Both the position numbers and the translations under genes were made by a program. 64,000 nucleotides of DNA from the NCBI RefSeq assembly GCF_000344155.1, contig NZ_BAOQ01000018.1:1-64000 (forward strand), in the 5' to 3' direction. The notes under the pieces were generated by a model. It searched no databases. It had not been told where the DNA came from and saw nothing but the letters and a program-made list of their open reading frames with translations. Shown here piece after piece: positions 25,255 to 34,469 of the stretch. The number at the start of each line of letters is the position of its first letter. Position 1 is the first letter of the stretch. Origin of the DNA: Gordonia paraffinivorans NBRC 108238. GTDB lineage: Bacteria > Actinomycetota > Actinomycetes > Mycobacteriales > Mycobacteriaceae.

Positions 25255-26736
25255 TCAGTGCCGGCGCGCCTCGACCGGCTCGTCGACGAGGTCGGACACC
25301 GCGCCCTTGGTGGGGATCAGCAGCGTGATCGCCACACCGACGAAGGCGGCGGCCGCCGCGACAACGAAGCACCAGGTGAACGTCGACTCGTCGGGGATCT
25401 GCGCGCCGCCCAGCGAGATGGTGGAGCTGGCCAGGATCGCGGCCATCACCGCCGAGGCGATCGTGGTGCCGAGCGAACGCATCAGGCCGTTGAGGCCGAC
25501 GGCCGCTCCGGCCTCGGTGACCGGCACCGAACCCATGATGAGGGTGGGCATGGCGGCGTATCCGATGCCGACGCCGATCGCGCAGATGATGGAGGCCAGC
25601 ATCAACTTCCAGGCCGCGTCCATGAGGAAGAAGGCGAACAGGTAGCCCAGGCCGAGGATCGTCGCGCCGATGGCGAGGGTGAACTTGGCGCCGATCTTGT
25701 TGATCAGCAGACCCGAGAGCGGGGCGAAGAACATCATCATGAGGCCGCCGGGCGCCAGCCACAGGCCGGCCGCCAGGATCGTCTGGCCGAGACCGTAACC
25801 CGTGGCCTCGGGCATGCGCAGGAGCATCGGCAGGATGATCGACTGCGCCATCATGCCGAAGCCGATGGCCGCGGCGGCGATGTTGGTCAGCAGGACGGCG
25901 GGGCGTGCGGTGGTGCGCAGGTCCACGAGCGGATCGTTCTGGCGCAGCTCGAAGAATCCGAAGACGACCAGCACCGCCAGGCCGGCGGCGCCGAGGCCGA
26001 GTGTGGTGCCGGAGGTCCAGCCCCAGTCGTTGGCCTTGGACACCGCGATGAGGAAGGCCGAGAGGCCGATGGCCAACAGGATGGCGCCGGGGACGTCGAG
26101 ACGGCCGCCGGCAGCGGTGTTGATCCGCGGGAGGACCAGGCCCACGGCGGCGACGATGAAGATGCCGAGACCGGTGGCCACCCAGAACAGCGCGTGCCAG
26201 TCCCAGGTCTGGACGATCCACGCCGACAGCGGCAGGCCGATCGCGCCACCCACGCCGAGGGTCGCCGACATCGCGGCCACCGCCATCGAGGTGATGTTGG
26301 GCGGCGTGATCTCGCGGATGAGGCTCATGCCGACGGGGATGAAGCCCATCGCGAGGCCCTGGACGGCACGACCGATGATCAGCGGGACGAGCGTGTCGCC
26401 CAGCGCGCACAGCAGCGAGCCGAGGGTCAGCATGACCGCGCTGCCCAGCAGGACGCGCTGCTTGCCGAACATGTCGCCGAGGCGGCCGGCGATCGGCATG
26501 GCGACGGCGGCGGCGAGCAGGGTGGCAGTGATGATCCACGAGGCGTTGCCGATCGACGTGCCGAGAAGGCGGGGGAGATCGGGCTGGATCGGGATGATCA
26601 GCGTCTGCATCAGCGCTGCGACGAGACCGCCGAAGCACAGTGTCACGACGCTGAGAACGGCTCCGGCGGGGACCTTCGGGGCGGCGTCGGGCTGGTCGAG
26701 TGACGCTTCCGGCGTCGAACCGTGTCCATGGCTCAT
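25255..26736 (-). CDS. MFS transporter, DHA2-like drug/proton antiporter
   Basis: A 493-residue multi-helix membrane protein with about 13-14 hydrophobic segments, as in 14-helix DHA2 exporters. GRLGDMFGKQRVLLGSAVML is the loop 2-3 motif A, and GRAVQGLAMGFIPVGMSLIR the following helix. The N-terminal ~25 residues are hydrophilic. GGAGG sits upstream of ATG 26736. It is divergent from a MarR repressor, with a palindrome in the shared promoter region, the usual arrangement of an inducible efflux pump. Substrates are unknown. Confidence 0.9.
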   Translation of the reverse strand: MSHGHGSTPEASLDQPDAAPKVPAGAVLSVVTLCFGGLVAALMQTLIIPIQPDLPRLLGTSIGNASWIITATLLAAAVAMPIAGRLGDMFGKQRVLLGSAVMLTLGSLLCALGDTLVPLIIGRAVQGLAMGFIPVGMSLIREITPPNITSMAVAAMSATLGVGGAIGLPLSAWIVQTWDWHALFWVATGLGIFIVAAVGLVLPRINTAAGGRLDVPGAILLAIGLSAFLIAVSKANDWGWTSGTTLGLGAAGLAVLVVFGFFELRQNDPLVDLRTTARPAVLLTNIAAAAIGFGMMAQSIILPMLLRMPEATGYGLGQTILAAGLWLAPGGLMMMFFAPLSGLLINKIGAKFTLAIGATILGLGYLFAFFLMDAAWKLMLASIICAIGVGIGYAAMPTLIMGSVPVTEAGAAVGLNGLMRSLGTTIASAVMAAILASSTISLGGAQIPDESTFTWCFVVAAAAAFVGVAITLLIPTKGAVSDLVDEPVEARRH

Positions 26737-26769
26737 ACGAATCTGAGACCTCCTTCGAGGTATGCAGCA

Positions 26770-26779
26770 TACATATGTA
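26770..26779. promoter_or_regulatory. Palindrome TACATATGTA, candidate MarR operator
   Basis: A perfect 10-base palindrome in an unusually AT-rich 100-base region between the MFS and MarR genes. A second imperfect dyad, GACA-N6-TGTC, follows near 26799. Both could bind the MarR protein. Confidence 0.5.
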
Positions 26780-26836
26780 ACGTACACAGACAAACCTGAC
26801 AGTAAATTGTCCTGGTCGAATGTGATGGAGGAGACA

Positions 26837-27340
26837 ATGTCCGAGGACCACGCACCGTGGCAGTCGCCGGTGCACCGAGACCTGGCGGCCGAGTTGCTGC
26901 GCATGTCCCGGCGCAAGGGGCTGGTCCATCCGTCGGTGGGGCTGGAGAAGTCCGCGTTCGCGATCCTGTGGGTCCTGTCGGACGGACGGCCGCGCACCCT
27001 GCGCGAACTCACCGCGGAGCTCGAGCTCGAGCAGTCCACCGTCAACCGGCAGGTCAACGCGGCGATCAAACACGGCTACCTGGAACGGTTCGAGGTCGAG
27101 GGATCGCTGTCCAAGCTGATCCGTCCCACCGAGAAGGGGATCGAGGCCTTCCGGCACGACGGCCTGCTGCGGGCCGAGCGGCTCGAGCAGGTGTTCGCCG
27201 ACCTCGCACCCGGCAGCCCCGAGGCGCTGCTGCACGAATTGCGGGCGTTCAACGACGCCTATGAACGGACGCAGACCCGGCACGGCGCCGGAGAGCGTGA
27301 CGAGAACACCGAAGAGAGATTCAAGAGAGGACTGGGATGA
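26837..27340 (+). CDS. MarR-family transcriptional regulator
   Basis: A 167-residue winged-helix repressor. LRELTAELELEQSTVNRQVN is the recognition helix region (about residues 54-75), followed by the wing KHGYLERFEVEGSLSKLIRP and a C-terminal dimerisation helix. A strong GGAGGAG site precedes ATG 26837. It is divergent from the MFS exporter and overlaps the downstream SDR gene as ATGA (27337-27340), so it likely represses both transcripts. Confidence 0.9.
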   Translation: MSEDHAPWQSPVHRDLAAELLRMSRRKGLVHPSVGLEKSAFAILWVLSDGRPRTLRELTAELELEQSTVNRQVNAAIKHGYLERFEVEGSLSKLIRPTEKGIEAFRHDGLLRAERLEQVFADLAPGSPEALLHELRAFNDAYERTQTRHGAGERDENTEERFKRGLG

Positions 27341-28209
27341 CCACTGGGGGCGGCACATACGCGGTGACCGGATCGGCGTCGGGAATGGGGGCGGCGGTGG
27401 CCGCATCCCTGCGGGACGCGGGGCACACGGTCATCGGCGTCGACCTGAGGGACGCCGACGTGGTCGCCGATCTCTCCACGGGCGACGGACGCAAGAAGGC
27501 CGCGGCCGAGGTGCTGGCGAAGACGGGCGGCAGGCTCGACGGCGCGGTCCTCGCCGCCGGCATGGGGCCGAGCAAGGGTCGCGAGCGGATGATCACCGAG
27601 GTCAACGTCCTCGGGGTCACCGAACTCCTCACCGCCTGGCGTCCGGCCCTCGCCGCCGCGGACAAGGCGAAAGTCGTCGTGTTCGGCTCCAATTCGACGA
27701 CCGTCACGCCGATGGTCCCGCGCGGTGCGGTGCGACGCCTGATCAACGGCGACACCGCGCGCGCCACCAAGCAGATCCTGCGTCGTCGTGGCGTCACCGC
27801 GCCCGTCGCCTACGCGGCGTCGAAGATCGCGGTCACCCAGTGGTGCCGCTGGCAGGGCACCAAGCCCGAATGGGCGGGGCAGGGCATTCGGATCAACGTC
27901 ATCGCGCCCGGCCCGGTGATGACGCCTCTGCTCGAGGCGCAGCTGAACAGCCCGCAGGCCAAGGCGGTCACGTCGTTCCCGGTTCCGGTGCGCGAGTTCG
28001 GGACCCCCGAACAACTCGCCGCATGGGTGATGACCATGCTGTCGCCGGCCGCCGACTTCATGGCCGGCAGCATCGTCACCGTCGACGGCGGGACCGAGGC
28101 CCTCATGCGGACCCGGGACTGGCCGGCCCCGCTGCCGCTGCGCGGCATCCCCAAGCTCGTCTGGAAGATGTACCGCGCGCCCAAGGAGGGGCAGGTCGCG
28201 AAGTACTGA
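27337..28209 (+). CDS. Short-chain dehydrogenase/reductase
   Basis: A 290-residue SDR oxidoreductase. The cofactor loop is TGSASGMGAAVAAS, an Asp follows strand 2 (VIGVDLRDADVV), favouring NAD(H), and the catalytic Tyr-Lys pair lies in APVAYAASKIAVTQW with the Ser in VVFGSNST. The C-terminal INVIAPGPVMTPLL and IVTVDGGTEALM are standard SDR segments; the tail is about 30 residues longer than the minimal fold. It is coupled to the MarR gene by ATGA, which suggests the MarR ligand is a substrate of this enzyme or of the MFS pump. Confidence 0.9.
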   Translation: MTTGGGTYAVTGSASGMGAAVAASLRDAGHTVIGVDLRDADVVADLSTGDGRKKAAAEVLAKTGGRLDGAVLAAGMGPSKGRERMITEVNVLGVTELLTAWRPALAAADKAKVVVFGSNSTTVTPMVPRGAVRRLINGDTARATKQILRRRGVTAPVAYAASKIAVTQWCRWQGTKPEWAGQGIRINVIAPGPVMTPLLEAQLNSPQAKAVTSFPVPVREFGTPEQLAAWVMTMLSPAADFMAGSIVTVDGGTEALMRTRDWPAPLPLRGIPKLVWKMYRAPKEGQVAKY

Positions 28210-28266
28210 CGCCGTCAGGGTCCCCGGGGTGGACGGGGCACCCGGGCCGCGTGGGGCTCGGGAAAC

Positions 28267-29676
28267 TCAGTCGTCCGCGCGAACGTTCAACGCCGCCAAG
28301 GCGACACCGATGACGACGCCGATGAGCGTGTCCCCGACGCGGGCGGCCGCGACATCGGCCCCGACCGGATTGCCGATCGCGGTCAGCAGCAGCGCGGTCC
28401 CGGTGACGAAGGTCGTCGCGGCGGCGTAGTTGCGGGTCACGGTGAGTTCGGCGCCGGTCTGGCAGGCGACGGCGGCGATCGCCAGCGGCCAGTAGCCGGG
28501 ATCGACGGCCAGGAACGCCGCGGCGAGCACCGCGCCCGCCGCGTTGCCCAGTAGTCGCTGGATGCCGCGCTGCACGGTGTGGGAGTAGTTCACGCCCTGC
28601 AGCGTCGCGACCGCGCCGAGGATCGCCCACAGCGGATGGGACAGGCCGCACGCCGACGCCAGGCCGCACGCCGACGCCAGGCCGCCCGCGACGAGCGAGG
28701 CGACGCCCACGCGGGCCGCACCGGACCACAGGCGGCGATCTGTTGTGCGTCTGCGTGTTTCGCGGGCGCGTGACGCGGGGAGTCCGGCTGCCGCCGCGTC
28801 GACCCGTGGTGTGCGGATGTCGCTGCGCACCCTGCGGAGCTCTGCCTCCAGGCGGGCGAAGTCGTCGAGGGCCGCGGTGTCGGCTCGGCGGCCGTCGAGC
28901 GTGGCCTCCGCGGCGTCGACGAGCGCGAGGAGTTCGAGCACGTGACGGTCGACCCGCCGCGAGGGGGTGTCGGCCAACGCATCTCGCGCGCGATCGATGG
29001 CCGCCCGTGCGGCCGGAACCGCGTCGGCGCCCAGCTGCTCGACCTCGGCCACCGCGGCCAGCGCGCGGGCGACCGCGATCCGGGACGGGCTGTGCGGATG
29101 CGTGAGCATCGGCGCCATCGCGACGAGCCAGCCGACGAGTCCGCCCGCCGCGGCCGCTGCGACGGCGTGGCCGGCGGCGACCGCGGTGTCGGCATACCCG
29201 GCGGCGCCCGTCGCCGCGAAGATCATCACCACCGGTCCCGGTCCCGTGATGCCGGCGACCTGCACCAGCCAGTACACGAGGGCGGCGGCCGCCGACACGG
29301 CGACGACCTGCACCCAGATGCCGGCGCCCGTGACGCCGAGCATCGCCCCGAATGCCGTCGAGGCGACGATGAGCCCGGCCACCCCGGCGAGTCTGCGGGC
29401 CAGCCGCGGGTACGGCTCGTAGCGCAGGAACGCCGACGCCAGCGCGCCGAGGGCCGCGAAACCGGCGACCTCGGTCTGCCCGGACAGTCCGCCCGCGACC
29501 AGGACGATCAGGACCGCGAGCCCCACCCGCAGCGCGACGGCGGTGGTGGGATCCGCTCGTCGTACCTCCAGCGCTCCCCGCCAGGCGGCCGCCGACACCG
29601 AATGCGCCAGCGCGCCACGTGAGACGCGCAGTCGGGTGCGGAGGCGGTCGGGCGAGGGGACGATCATGCATCCCAT
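28267..29676 (-). CDS. FUSC-family (aromatic acid exporter-like) membrane protein
   Basis: A 469-residue membrane protein with two clusters of about five to six hydrophobic helices (residues ~45-190 and ~325-465) separated by a charged cytoplasmic stretch. HPLWAILGAVATLQGVNYSH and QRGIQRLLGNAAGAVLAAAF are the FUSC/ArAE signature of exporters related to p-hydroxybenzoate efflux protein AaeB. The start is uncertain (ATG 29676 or 29667). An 18-base tandem duplication doubles GLASAC in a helix near residue 340. It is divergent from a MarR gene, so likely regulated by it. Confidence 0.87.
   Translation of the reverse strand: MGCMIVPSPDRLRTRLRVSRGALAHSVSAAAWRGALEVRRADPTTAVALRVGLAVLIVLVAGGLSGQTEVAGFAALGALASAFLRYEPYPRLARRLAGVAGLIVASTAFGAMLGVTGAGIWVQVVAVSAAAALVYWLVQVAGITGPGPVVMIFAATGAAGYADTAVAAGHAVAAAAAGGLVGWLVAMAPMLTHPHSPSRIAVARALAAVAEVEQLGADAVPAARAAIDRARDALADTPSRRVDRHVLELLALVDAAEATLDGRRADTAALDDFARLEAELRRVRSDIRTPRVDAAAAGLPASRARETRRRTTDRRLWSGAARVGVASLVAGGLASACGLASACGLSHPLWAILGAVATLQGVNYSHTVQRGIQRLLGNAAGAVLAAAFLAVDPGYWPLAIAAVACQTGAELTVTRNYAAATTFVTGTALLLTAIGNPVGADVAAARVGDTLIGVVIGVALAALNVRADD
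28643..28678 (+). repeat. 18-base tandem duplication inside FUSC gene
   Basis: AGGCCGCACGCCGACGCC occurs twice in a row (28643-28660 and 28661-28678), with a third partial copy following. It keeps frame and duplicates six residues of a membrane segment. Confidence 0.8.
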
Positions 29677-29731
29677 ATTAGTTTATTGGTAAATTATCTA
29701 TAAAACAGTTGTCCGAGGAGGGGATCGCCGC
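29677..29731. promoter_or_regulatory. AT-rich divergent promoter/operator region
   Basis: The 55 bases between the FUSC and MarR starts include a stretch far richer in A+T than the surroundings (about 29676-29708). GTTTAT (29681) and ATAAAAC (29700) form an imperfect dyad around GGTAAATTATC. This is the likely MarR operator and overlapping divergent promoters. Confidence 0.5.
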
Positions 29732-30238
29732 ATGTCAGAGCGCCACGAGGAGGCCGACGTCGTGGAGAAGGTCCGTGACGGGTGGGCGGTGCGCTACCCC
29801 GACCTCGACCTCAGGCCCGTCGACGTCATCGGGCGGACGGTCCGGATCGCCGCACTGGCACTGGCCCGCCTGGACCGCGACCTCGCGTCGAGCGGGATCA
29901 CCCGCACCGAGTTCGACGTCCTCGGCGCCCTGGCGCGCAGCGACACCCCGCTGCGCGCCAGCGAGGTGACATCGGTGACCGGGATATCGGGGGCCTCGAC
30001 GACCAAGAACGTCGAACGGCTGGTGGCGATGGGACTCGTCGAGCGCCATCGCCTCGAACGCGACGGTCGCGTCGTGCTCCTGTCGCTGACGGACGAGGGG
30101 AGGGCCCTCGTGGACGAACAGTTCCCGCGTCGCATCGAGGCCGAGCGACGGATGCTCGACGGACTCGACGACGCCGAGATCGCGACGCTGACCGAACTGC
30201 TCCGGCGGGTGACGCGCAACGTCGAGGGCCGTGGCTAG
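29732..30238 (+). CDS. MarR-family transcriptional regulator
   Basis: A 168-residue MarR protein. GITRTEFDVLGALARSDTPL begins the winged-helix core, RASEVTSVTGISGASTTKNV contains the recognition helix and RHRLERDGRVVLLSLTDEG the wing. GAGGAGGGG precedes ATG 29732. It is divergent from the FUSC exporter and probably represses it in the absence of an aromatic ligand, by analogy with similar MarR-exporter pairs. Its stop codon shares the palindrome CTAG (30235-30238) with the stop of the convergent siderophore-interacting protein gene. Confidence 0.9.
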   Translation: MSERHEEADVVEKVRDGWAVRYPDLDLRPVDVIGRTVRIAALALARLDRDLASSGITRTEFDVLGALARSDTPLRASEVTSVTGISGASTTKNVERLVAMGLVERHRLERDGRVVLLSLTDEGRALVDEQFPRRIEAERRMLDGLDDAEIATLTELLRRVTRNVEGRG

Positions 30239-31116
30239 AGGCCGGCGCGCTCGAGCGCCTCGTCGAACTCCTCCGCCGCCTCCTTCTCGCTCTTGCCTGC
30301 GGCGAGCGCCTGCTGATAGACGGCGAACAGCTCGGCACTGTGCTCCGCATACGCCTGCGACCACCGCTCGCCGTCGCGCCGCCAGTAGCCGATGACGTCG
30401 TAACGGTCTCGGCCCCAACCCAACTCGTTACGCAGGTGCTTGCGGACGGCGCGGGACTCGGCGGCCTCGCCGGCGAACCAGCAATAGCCGCCGGCGGTCG
30501 GTAGGTCGAGTGCGCGGATCGCCTCCGCGAGCCCGCTCGGTGATCGTCCGTTGCCGCCGACGAGGGTGATCGTCTCGACCTCGCGCGTCACGTCGCGCGC
30601 GAGGTAGCCCAGGTCCGTCGGGGTCGGGACCTCGACGATCGTCGTGACACGAACGTCCGGGGTGCATTCCTCGACGATGCGGGCGAGTGCGGGCAGCCCG
30701 GCGAGGTCCGCGGCCAGCACCAGGCGGCGGGCATCCGGCGGCGGGGCGAACCAGCCACGTGCGTGGGTCATGACGACCTCGTGACCGGGCTCGGCGCGCT
30801 GCGCCCAGCTCGTCGCGGGACCGGCGTCGTGGACGACGAAGTCCACGGTGACCGTGCGCGCCGTGGCGTCGACGGCGCGGATCGAATAGTTGCGGCCCTC
30901 GGGAACCGGGTCGACGTCGTGGTAGGCCCAGATCCCGTCCCGGCACTCCATGTCCGGTGCGGAGGTATGCGGGGGCGCCGGGAAGTAGATGCCCACCGCC
31001 TCGTCGGCCACACCCGGCAGGCCGAGTCCGGGCAGGTCGGCGACGGCGAAGACGAGTCGTCGCAGGTTGGGCGTCAGGTCGGCGACGTGGGTGACGCGTG
31101 CTCTCGAGTAGCCCAT
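30235..31116 (-). CDS. Siderophore-interacting FAD/NAD(P)H reductase
   Basis: A 293-residue ferric-siderophore reductase of the ViuB/SIP family. The N-terminal beta-barrel FAD-binding domain holds EGRNYSIRAVD (the RxYT/S-type flavin motif) and VDFVVHDAGPATSWAQRAEP; the C-terminal domain has RRLVLAADLAGLPALARIVE and GYCWFAGEAAESRAVRKHLR, where NAD(P)H binds. It releases iron from internalised siderophores by reduction in the cytoplasm. Start ATG 31116 was chosen; the longer frame is antisense of the neighbouring gene. No siderophore genes are adjacent. Confidence 0.92.
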   Translation of the reverse strand: MGYSRARVTHVADLTPNLRRLVFAVADLPGLGLPGVADEAVGIYFPAPPHTSAPDMECRDGIWAYHDVDPVPEGRNYSIRAVDATARTVTVDFVVHDAGPATSWAQRAEPGHEVVMTHARGWFAPPPDARRLVLAADLAGLPALARIVEECTPDVRVTTIVEVPTPTDLGYLARDVTREVETITLVGGNGRSPSGLAEAIRALDLPTAGGYCWFAGEAAESRAVRKHLRNELGWGRDRYDVIGYWRRDGERWSQAYAEHSAELFAVYQQALAAGKSEKEAAEEFDEALERAGL

Positions 31117-31219
31117 CCGGCCACCGTAACGTCGGAGGCTGCGGACAAGGGCACTGGCTTCTATTACTAGGATATGCAACCATCTGTGGAGGCCTGTCGG
31201 TGTGGAGAGGAGTTCGCGC

Positions 31220-32284
31220 GTGTCGGAACAAACAGGGTCGGTTCTGGCGGAGGAGAACGGATCGGCGAGGTCGCTGATCCTCAACCGCCCGAAGTCGATC
31301 AACGCCATCGACCACGAGATGGTCACCGAGATGGCGAAGCTGCTCGACGGCTGGGCCACCGATGACGCGGTGGCGGCCGTGGTCCTCTACGGCGCCGGGG
31401 AGCGCGGCCTGTGCGCGGGCGGCGACATCGTCGCCATCCACCGCGACGCCGCGGCGTTGAGCGGCAACCCGGACGCCACCGACCTCGACGCGGAGAACTC
31501 GCCGTCGGCGAAGTTCTGGTTCGACGAGTACCGGCTCAACGCCGCGATCTCGCGGTTCCCCAAGAAGTACGTCGCGATCATGGACGGCATCGTCATGGGC
31601 GGCGGCGTCGGCGTGTCCGCGCACGGCAACACCCGTGTGGTCACCGACCGCACCCGCCTGGCCATGCCCGAGGTCGGCATCGGCTTCGTGCCCGATGTCG
31701 GCGGCACGCACCTGCTCTCGCGCGTCCCGGACGGCCTCGGCCTCTACGCCGGCCTGACCGCGGCGCACCTGAGCGGCGCCGACGCCATCGCGATGGGCCT
31801 CGCCGACCACTATGTCCCGTCGGAGTCGCTGCCCGAGTTCATCGAGGCCATCGGCTCCTCGGGCCTCGACGCCGCACTCGGGCGGTTCGCGACCGAGGCG
31901 CCCGAGTCCAAGCTCGCCGCGCAGCGCGGGTGGATCTCGGAAGCCTTTGCCGCCGAGACCGTCTCGGAGATCATCGAGCGTTGCCGAGCCGTCGGGACCG
32001 AGGAGGCGACCAAGACCGCCGACACCATCGCCGCGAAGTCGCCGACCGCGCTGGCGGTGACCCTGCGCTCGCTGCGCGAGGCCGCCGGTGACGCAACTCT
32101 CGAGGACACCCTGGTCCGCGAATACCGGGTCTCCCTGCGTTGCCTGCTGCACCCCGACATGGCCGAGGGAATCCGCGCGCAGGTCATCGACAAGGATCGG
32201 AACCCGAGTTGGGCAGAATTCTCCGAGGCGAGTGTCGAGAAGTTCTTCGCGCCGCTGCCGCACGACCTGACATTCGACGCCTGA
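31220..32284 (+). CDS. 3-hydroxyisobutyryl-CoA hydrolase / enoyl-CoA hydratase-isomerase family (EchA9-like)
   Basis: A 354-residue crotonase-fold protein. [36 protein letters not shown] (oxyanion loop), [40 protein letters not shown] and the C-terminal [20 protein letters not shown] with DKDRNPSW identify the 3-hydroxyisobutyryl-CoA hydrolase branch of valine catabolism. The start is set at GTG 31220, seven bases after GAGAGGAG (31205-31212). An EchA8-like gene follows on the same strand, as in the echA9-echA8 pair of Mycobacterium tuberculosis. Confidence 0.9.
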   Translation: MSEQTGSVLAEENGSARSLILNRPKSINAIDHEMVTEMAKLLDGWATDDAVAAVVLYGAGERGLCAGGDIVAIHRDAAALSGNPDATDLDAENSPSAKFWFDEYRLNAAISRFPKKYVAIMDGIVMGGGVGVSAHGNTRVVTDRTRLAMPEVGIGFVPDVGGTHLLSRVPDGLGLYAGLTAAHLSGADAIAMGLADHYVPSESLPEFIEAIGSSGLDAALGRFATEAPESKLAAQRGWISEAFAAETVSEIIERCRAVGTEEATKTADTIAAKSPTALAVTLRSLREAAGDATLEDTLVREYRVSLRCLLHPDMAEGIRAQVIDKDRNPSWAEFSEASVEKFFAPLPHDLTFDA

Positions 32285-32333
32285 CCGGGCACTGCCCACC
32301 ACCGCAGCTCACGAAACGGAAAGAAGGAAGACC

Positions 32334-33110
32334 GTGACCGAATACCAGACCATCGTCGTCGAACGCCGCGGCCGCGTCGGCATCATCACGCTGAACCGCC
32401 CGAAGGCGCTCAACGCGCTGAACTCGGAGCTGATGAACGAGGTCGTGGGCGTCGTCAAGGAGTTCGACGTCGACGAGGGCATCGGCGCCATCGTCATCAC
32501 CGGTTCGGAGAAGGCCTTCGCCGCCGGCGCCGACATCAAGGAGATGTCCACCAAGACCTACGCCGAGGTCGCCAACCAGCAGTTCTTCGGAGCCTGGGAC
32601 GAGCTGTCGCGCACCCGCACCCCGATCATCGCCGCGGTCACCGGCTACGCCCTCGGTGGCGGCTGTGAGCTCGCGATGCTCTGCGACACCATCATCGCCG
32701 GCGACAACGCCGTCTTCGGTCAGCCGGAGATCAACCTCGGCGTCATCCCGGGCATCGGCGGATCGCAGCGCCTGACCCGCGCCGTCGGCAAGGCCAAGGC
32801 GATGGACATGATCCTCACCGGTCGTCAGATGAAGGTGGACGAGGCCGAGCGCCTCGGTCTCGTGTCGCGCGTCGTTCCCAAGGAAGAGGCCCTCGCCAAG
32901 GCCATCGAGGTCGCCGAGGTCATCGCCTCGAAGTCGCTCATCGCGTCGGCGCTTGCCAAGGAGGCCGTCAACCGCGCGTTCGAGTCCGGCCTCACCGAGG
33001 GCGTCCGCGCCGAGCGTGCCCTGTTCTACTCGACCTTCGCCACCGACGACCAGACCGAGGGCATGGCCGCGTTCGTCGAGAAGCGGGATCCCGACTTCAA
33101 GCACCGCTGA
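32334..33110 (+). CDS. echA8: Enoyl-CoA hydratase (EchA8-like)
   Basis: A 258-residue crotonase that hydrates trans-2-enoyl-CoA in fatty-acid beta-oxidation. Both catalytic Glu residues are in place: [10 protein letters not shown] (about 110) and [20 protein letters not shown] (about 130). The sequence closely follows mycobacterial EchA8 through [23 protein letters not shown] and the C-terminal [17 protein letters not shown]. The GTG start follows an AAGAAGGAAG site. It is downstream of the EchA9-like gene with a 49-base gap and ends before a strong hairpin terminator. Confidence 0.94.
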   Translation: MTEYQTIVVERRGRVGIITLNRPKALNALNSELMNEVVGVVKEFDVDEGIGAIVITGSEKAFAAGADIKEMSTKTYAEVANQQFFGAWDELSRTRTPIIAAVTGYALGGGCELAMLCDTIIAGDNAVFGQPEINLGVIPGIGGSQRLTRAVGKAKAMDMILTGRQMKVDEAERLGLVSRVVPKEEALAKAIEVAEVIASKSLIASALAKEAVNRAFESGLTEGVRAERALFYSTFATDDQTEGMAAFVEKRDPDFKHR

Positions 33111-33124
33111 TCTGACTTCGTCAC

Positions 33125-33197
33125 GAACCCACCCTTCTTCGGTATTTCTCCCGGTTCTCGGCCGGAGGATCTGGCAGAAGAAGGGTGGGTTCTTTTT
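33125..33197 (+). terminator. Long-stem rho-independent terminator
   Basis: GAACCCACCCTTCTTC (33125-33140) and GAAGAAGGGTGGGTTC (33177-33192) are perfectly complementary over 16 bases and are followed by TTTTT. The 36-base interior holds a nested CCGG-CCGG hairpin. It ends the echA8 transcript and reaches the stop of the convergent phosphoesterase gene. Confidence 0.88.
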
Positions 33198-33198
33198 G

Positions 33199-34437
33199 TC
33201 AGGGACTCGCCTGCAGCGTGAACATCGTGATCTCCGGCGGCGCGAGGACCCGGACCGGCGGGCCCCAGGCCCCTGCGCCGCGCGTCGTGTAGAGGGTCGT
33301 GTCCCTGAAGCGTTCCAGGCCGGTGACCGAGGGTTGTTGCAGCGGAACGAGATAGCGGATGGGCCATAGTTGCCCGCCGTGCGTGTGTCCGGAGAACTGC
33401 AGCCCGACGCCCAGCTCAGACGCCTCGACGACCTGTTTGGGCTGATGGGCGAGCAGGAGGACGAAATCGTCGGGGCCGGAGCCCTCGAGCGCTGCCGGGA
33501 GATCGGGTTCGTACGGTTCGGGCGCGGTGGCGTCGTGCACGCCGGCGAGCTGGATGGTGGCCCCGTCGACCGTCAGTGGGACCCGGTCGTTCCGCAGGGT
33601 GCGAACCCCGAGTTCCTCCCACACGTCGAGCCAGCGGCCGCCGTCGTCGGAGTAGTACTCGTGGTTGCCGCTCACCCCGAAGACGCCGAGCGGCGCGCTG
33701 AGGTCCGCGATGGGTTCGAGGGTGTCGCGGACGAGCGGGATCCTGCCGTCGGTCAGGTCGCCGACCAGCAGGATCAGGTCGGGCCGCCGGGCGTTCACCC
33801 GATCGACGACGCGCCGGGTGAACGACGCGCCGCGGGTCGGCCCCACGTGCAGGTCGGAGACCACGGCGATCCGTAGTCCGTCGAATTGCTCTGGCAGTCC
33901 GGGCAATTCGGCGCCGACCTCGGTCACCTGCGGCCTGGAGGCCTCGACGATGCCGTATGCGGTGGTGCCCAGCGCCACGACGACCACCGCGGCGGTCGCG
34001 ATGCGCAGACGACGCAGACGGGCGGCTGCCGAGCTGTCCGGGGTCTCGCTGTCCGGGGTCTCGGTGTCTGGGGTCTCGGCGTCTGGGGTCTCGGAATCCG
34101 GGGGCTCGCCATCGGCTTCGGGGCCCTCGGTCCGGGACCGTCGTCGGAGCCGGCGAACCGTGCTCGCACCGAACGAGACCAGGCCCACCGCCGCGAGCCC
34201 CAGGAACAGGTAGAAGAAGGCGGCCAGCCAGACGAACCCCGCGAAGGCGAGCGGCCGCGCCCACCCCGGGTCGAACCACCGCCCGGTTGCGAAGCCGACC
34301 AGTGCGAGGGCCCAGAGCACGACCAGTGCTGCGTCGACGACGACCGACCAGGGCCGGGGGAGCGCGGTGGCCCGTACGAGGCGTCGGTGCAGCCAGAAGG
34401 TGAGCAGGCCGAACACGACCGCGGGGATGAGAGCCAC
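33199..34437 (-). CDS. Membrane-anchored metallophosphoesterase
   Basis: A 412-residue protein with three or so N-terminal hydrophobic helices (about 1-95), a low-complexity acidic linker made of ETPDS-type repeats (about 110-133), another helix (about 145-162) and a calcineurin-like phosphoesterase domain (about 188-410). The metal motifs are complete: VVSDLHVGP, LVGDLTDG, GVSGNHEYY, LLLAHQP and FSGHTHGGQLWP. Start GTG 34437. The substrate is unknown; the topology puts the catalytic domain on one face of the membrane. Confidence 0.88.
   Translation of the reverse strand: MALIPAVVFGLLTFWLHRRLVRATALPRPWSVVVDAALVVLWALALVGFATGRWFDPGWARPLAFAGFVWLAAFFYLFLGLAAVGLVSFGASTVRRLRRRSRTEGPEADGEPPDSETPDAETPDTETPDSETPDSSAAARLRRLRIATAAVVVVALGTTAYGIVEASRPQVTEVGAELPGLPEQFDGLRIAVVSDLHVGPTRGASFTRRVVDRVNARRPDLILLVGDLTDGRIPLVRDTLEPIADLSAPLGVFGVSGNHEYYSDDGGRWLDVWEELGVRTLRNDRVPLTVDGATIQLAGVHDATAPEPYEPDLPAALEGSGPDDFVLLLAHQPKQVVEASELGVGLQFSGHTHGGQLWPIRYLVPLQQPSVTGLERFRDTTLYTTRGAGAWGPPVRVLAPPEITMFTLQASP
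34036..34110 (-). repeat. Five 15-base repeats coding ETPDS linker
   Basis: Five consecutive 15-base units (GTCCGGGGTCTCGCT and variants) at 34036-34110 encode five-residue units ETPDS/ETPDA/ETPDT in the phosphoesterase linker. The number of units could vary between strains. Confidence 0.8.
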
Positions 34438-34469
34438 CGGACCATTCTGCCCATCGGTAGGCTCGCGAC

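Noticed and set aside
25258-26703. A 481-codon plus-strand frame opposite the MFS transporter
   Set aside because: Highly charged Glu/Asp/Arg/His repeats produced by reading membrane-protein codons in antisense; no ribosome site or domain.
24356-27406. A 1016-codon minus-strand open frame
   Set aside because: Composition is Arg/Pro/His-rich and it runs across the GntR, MFS and MarR genes; such frames are expected shadows at this GC content.
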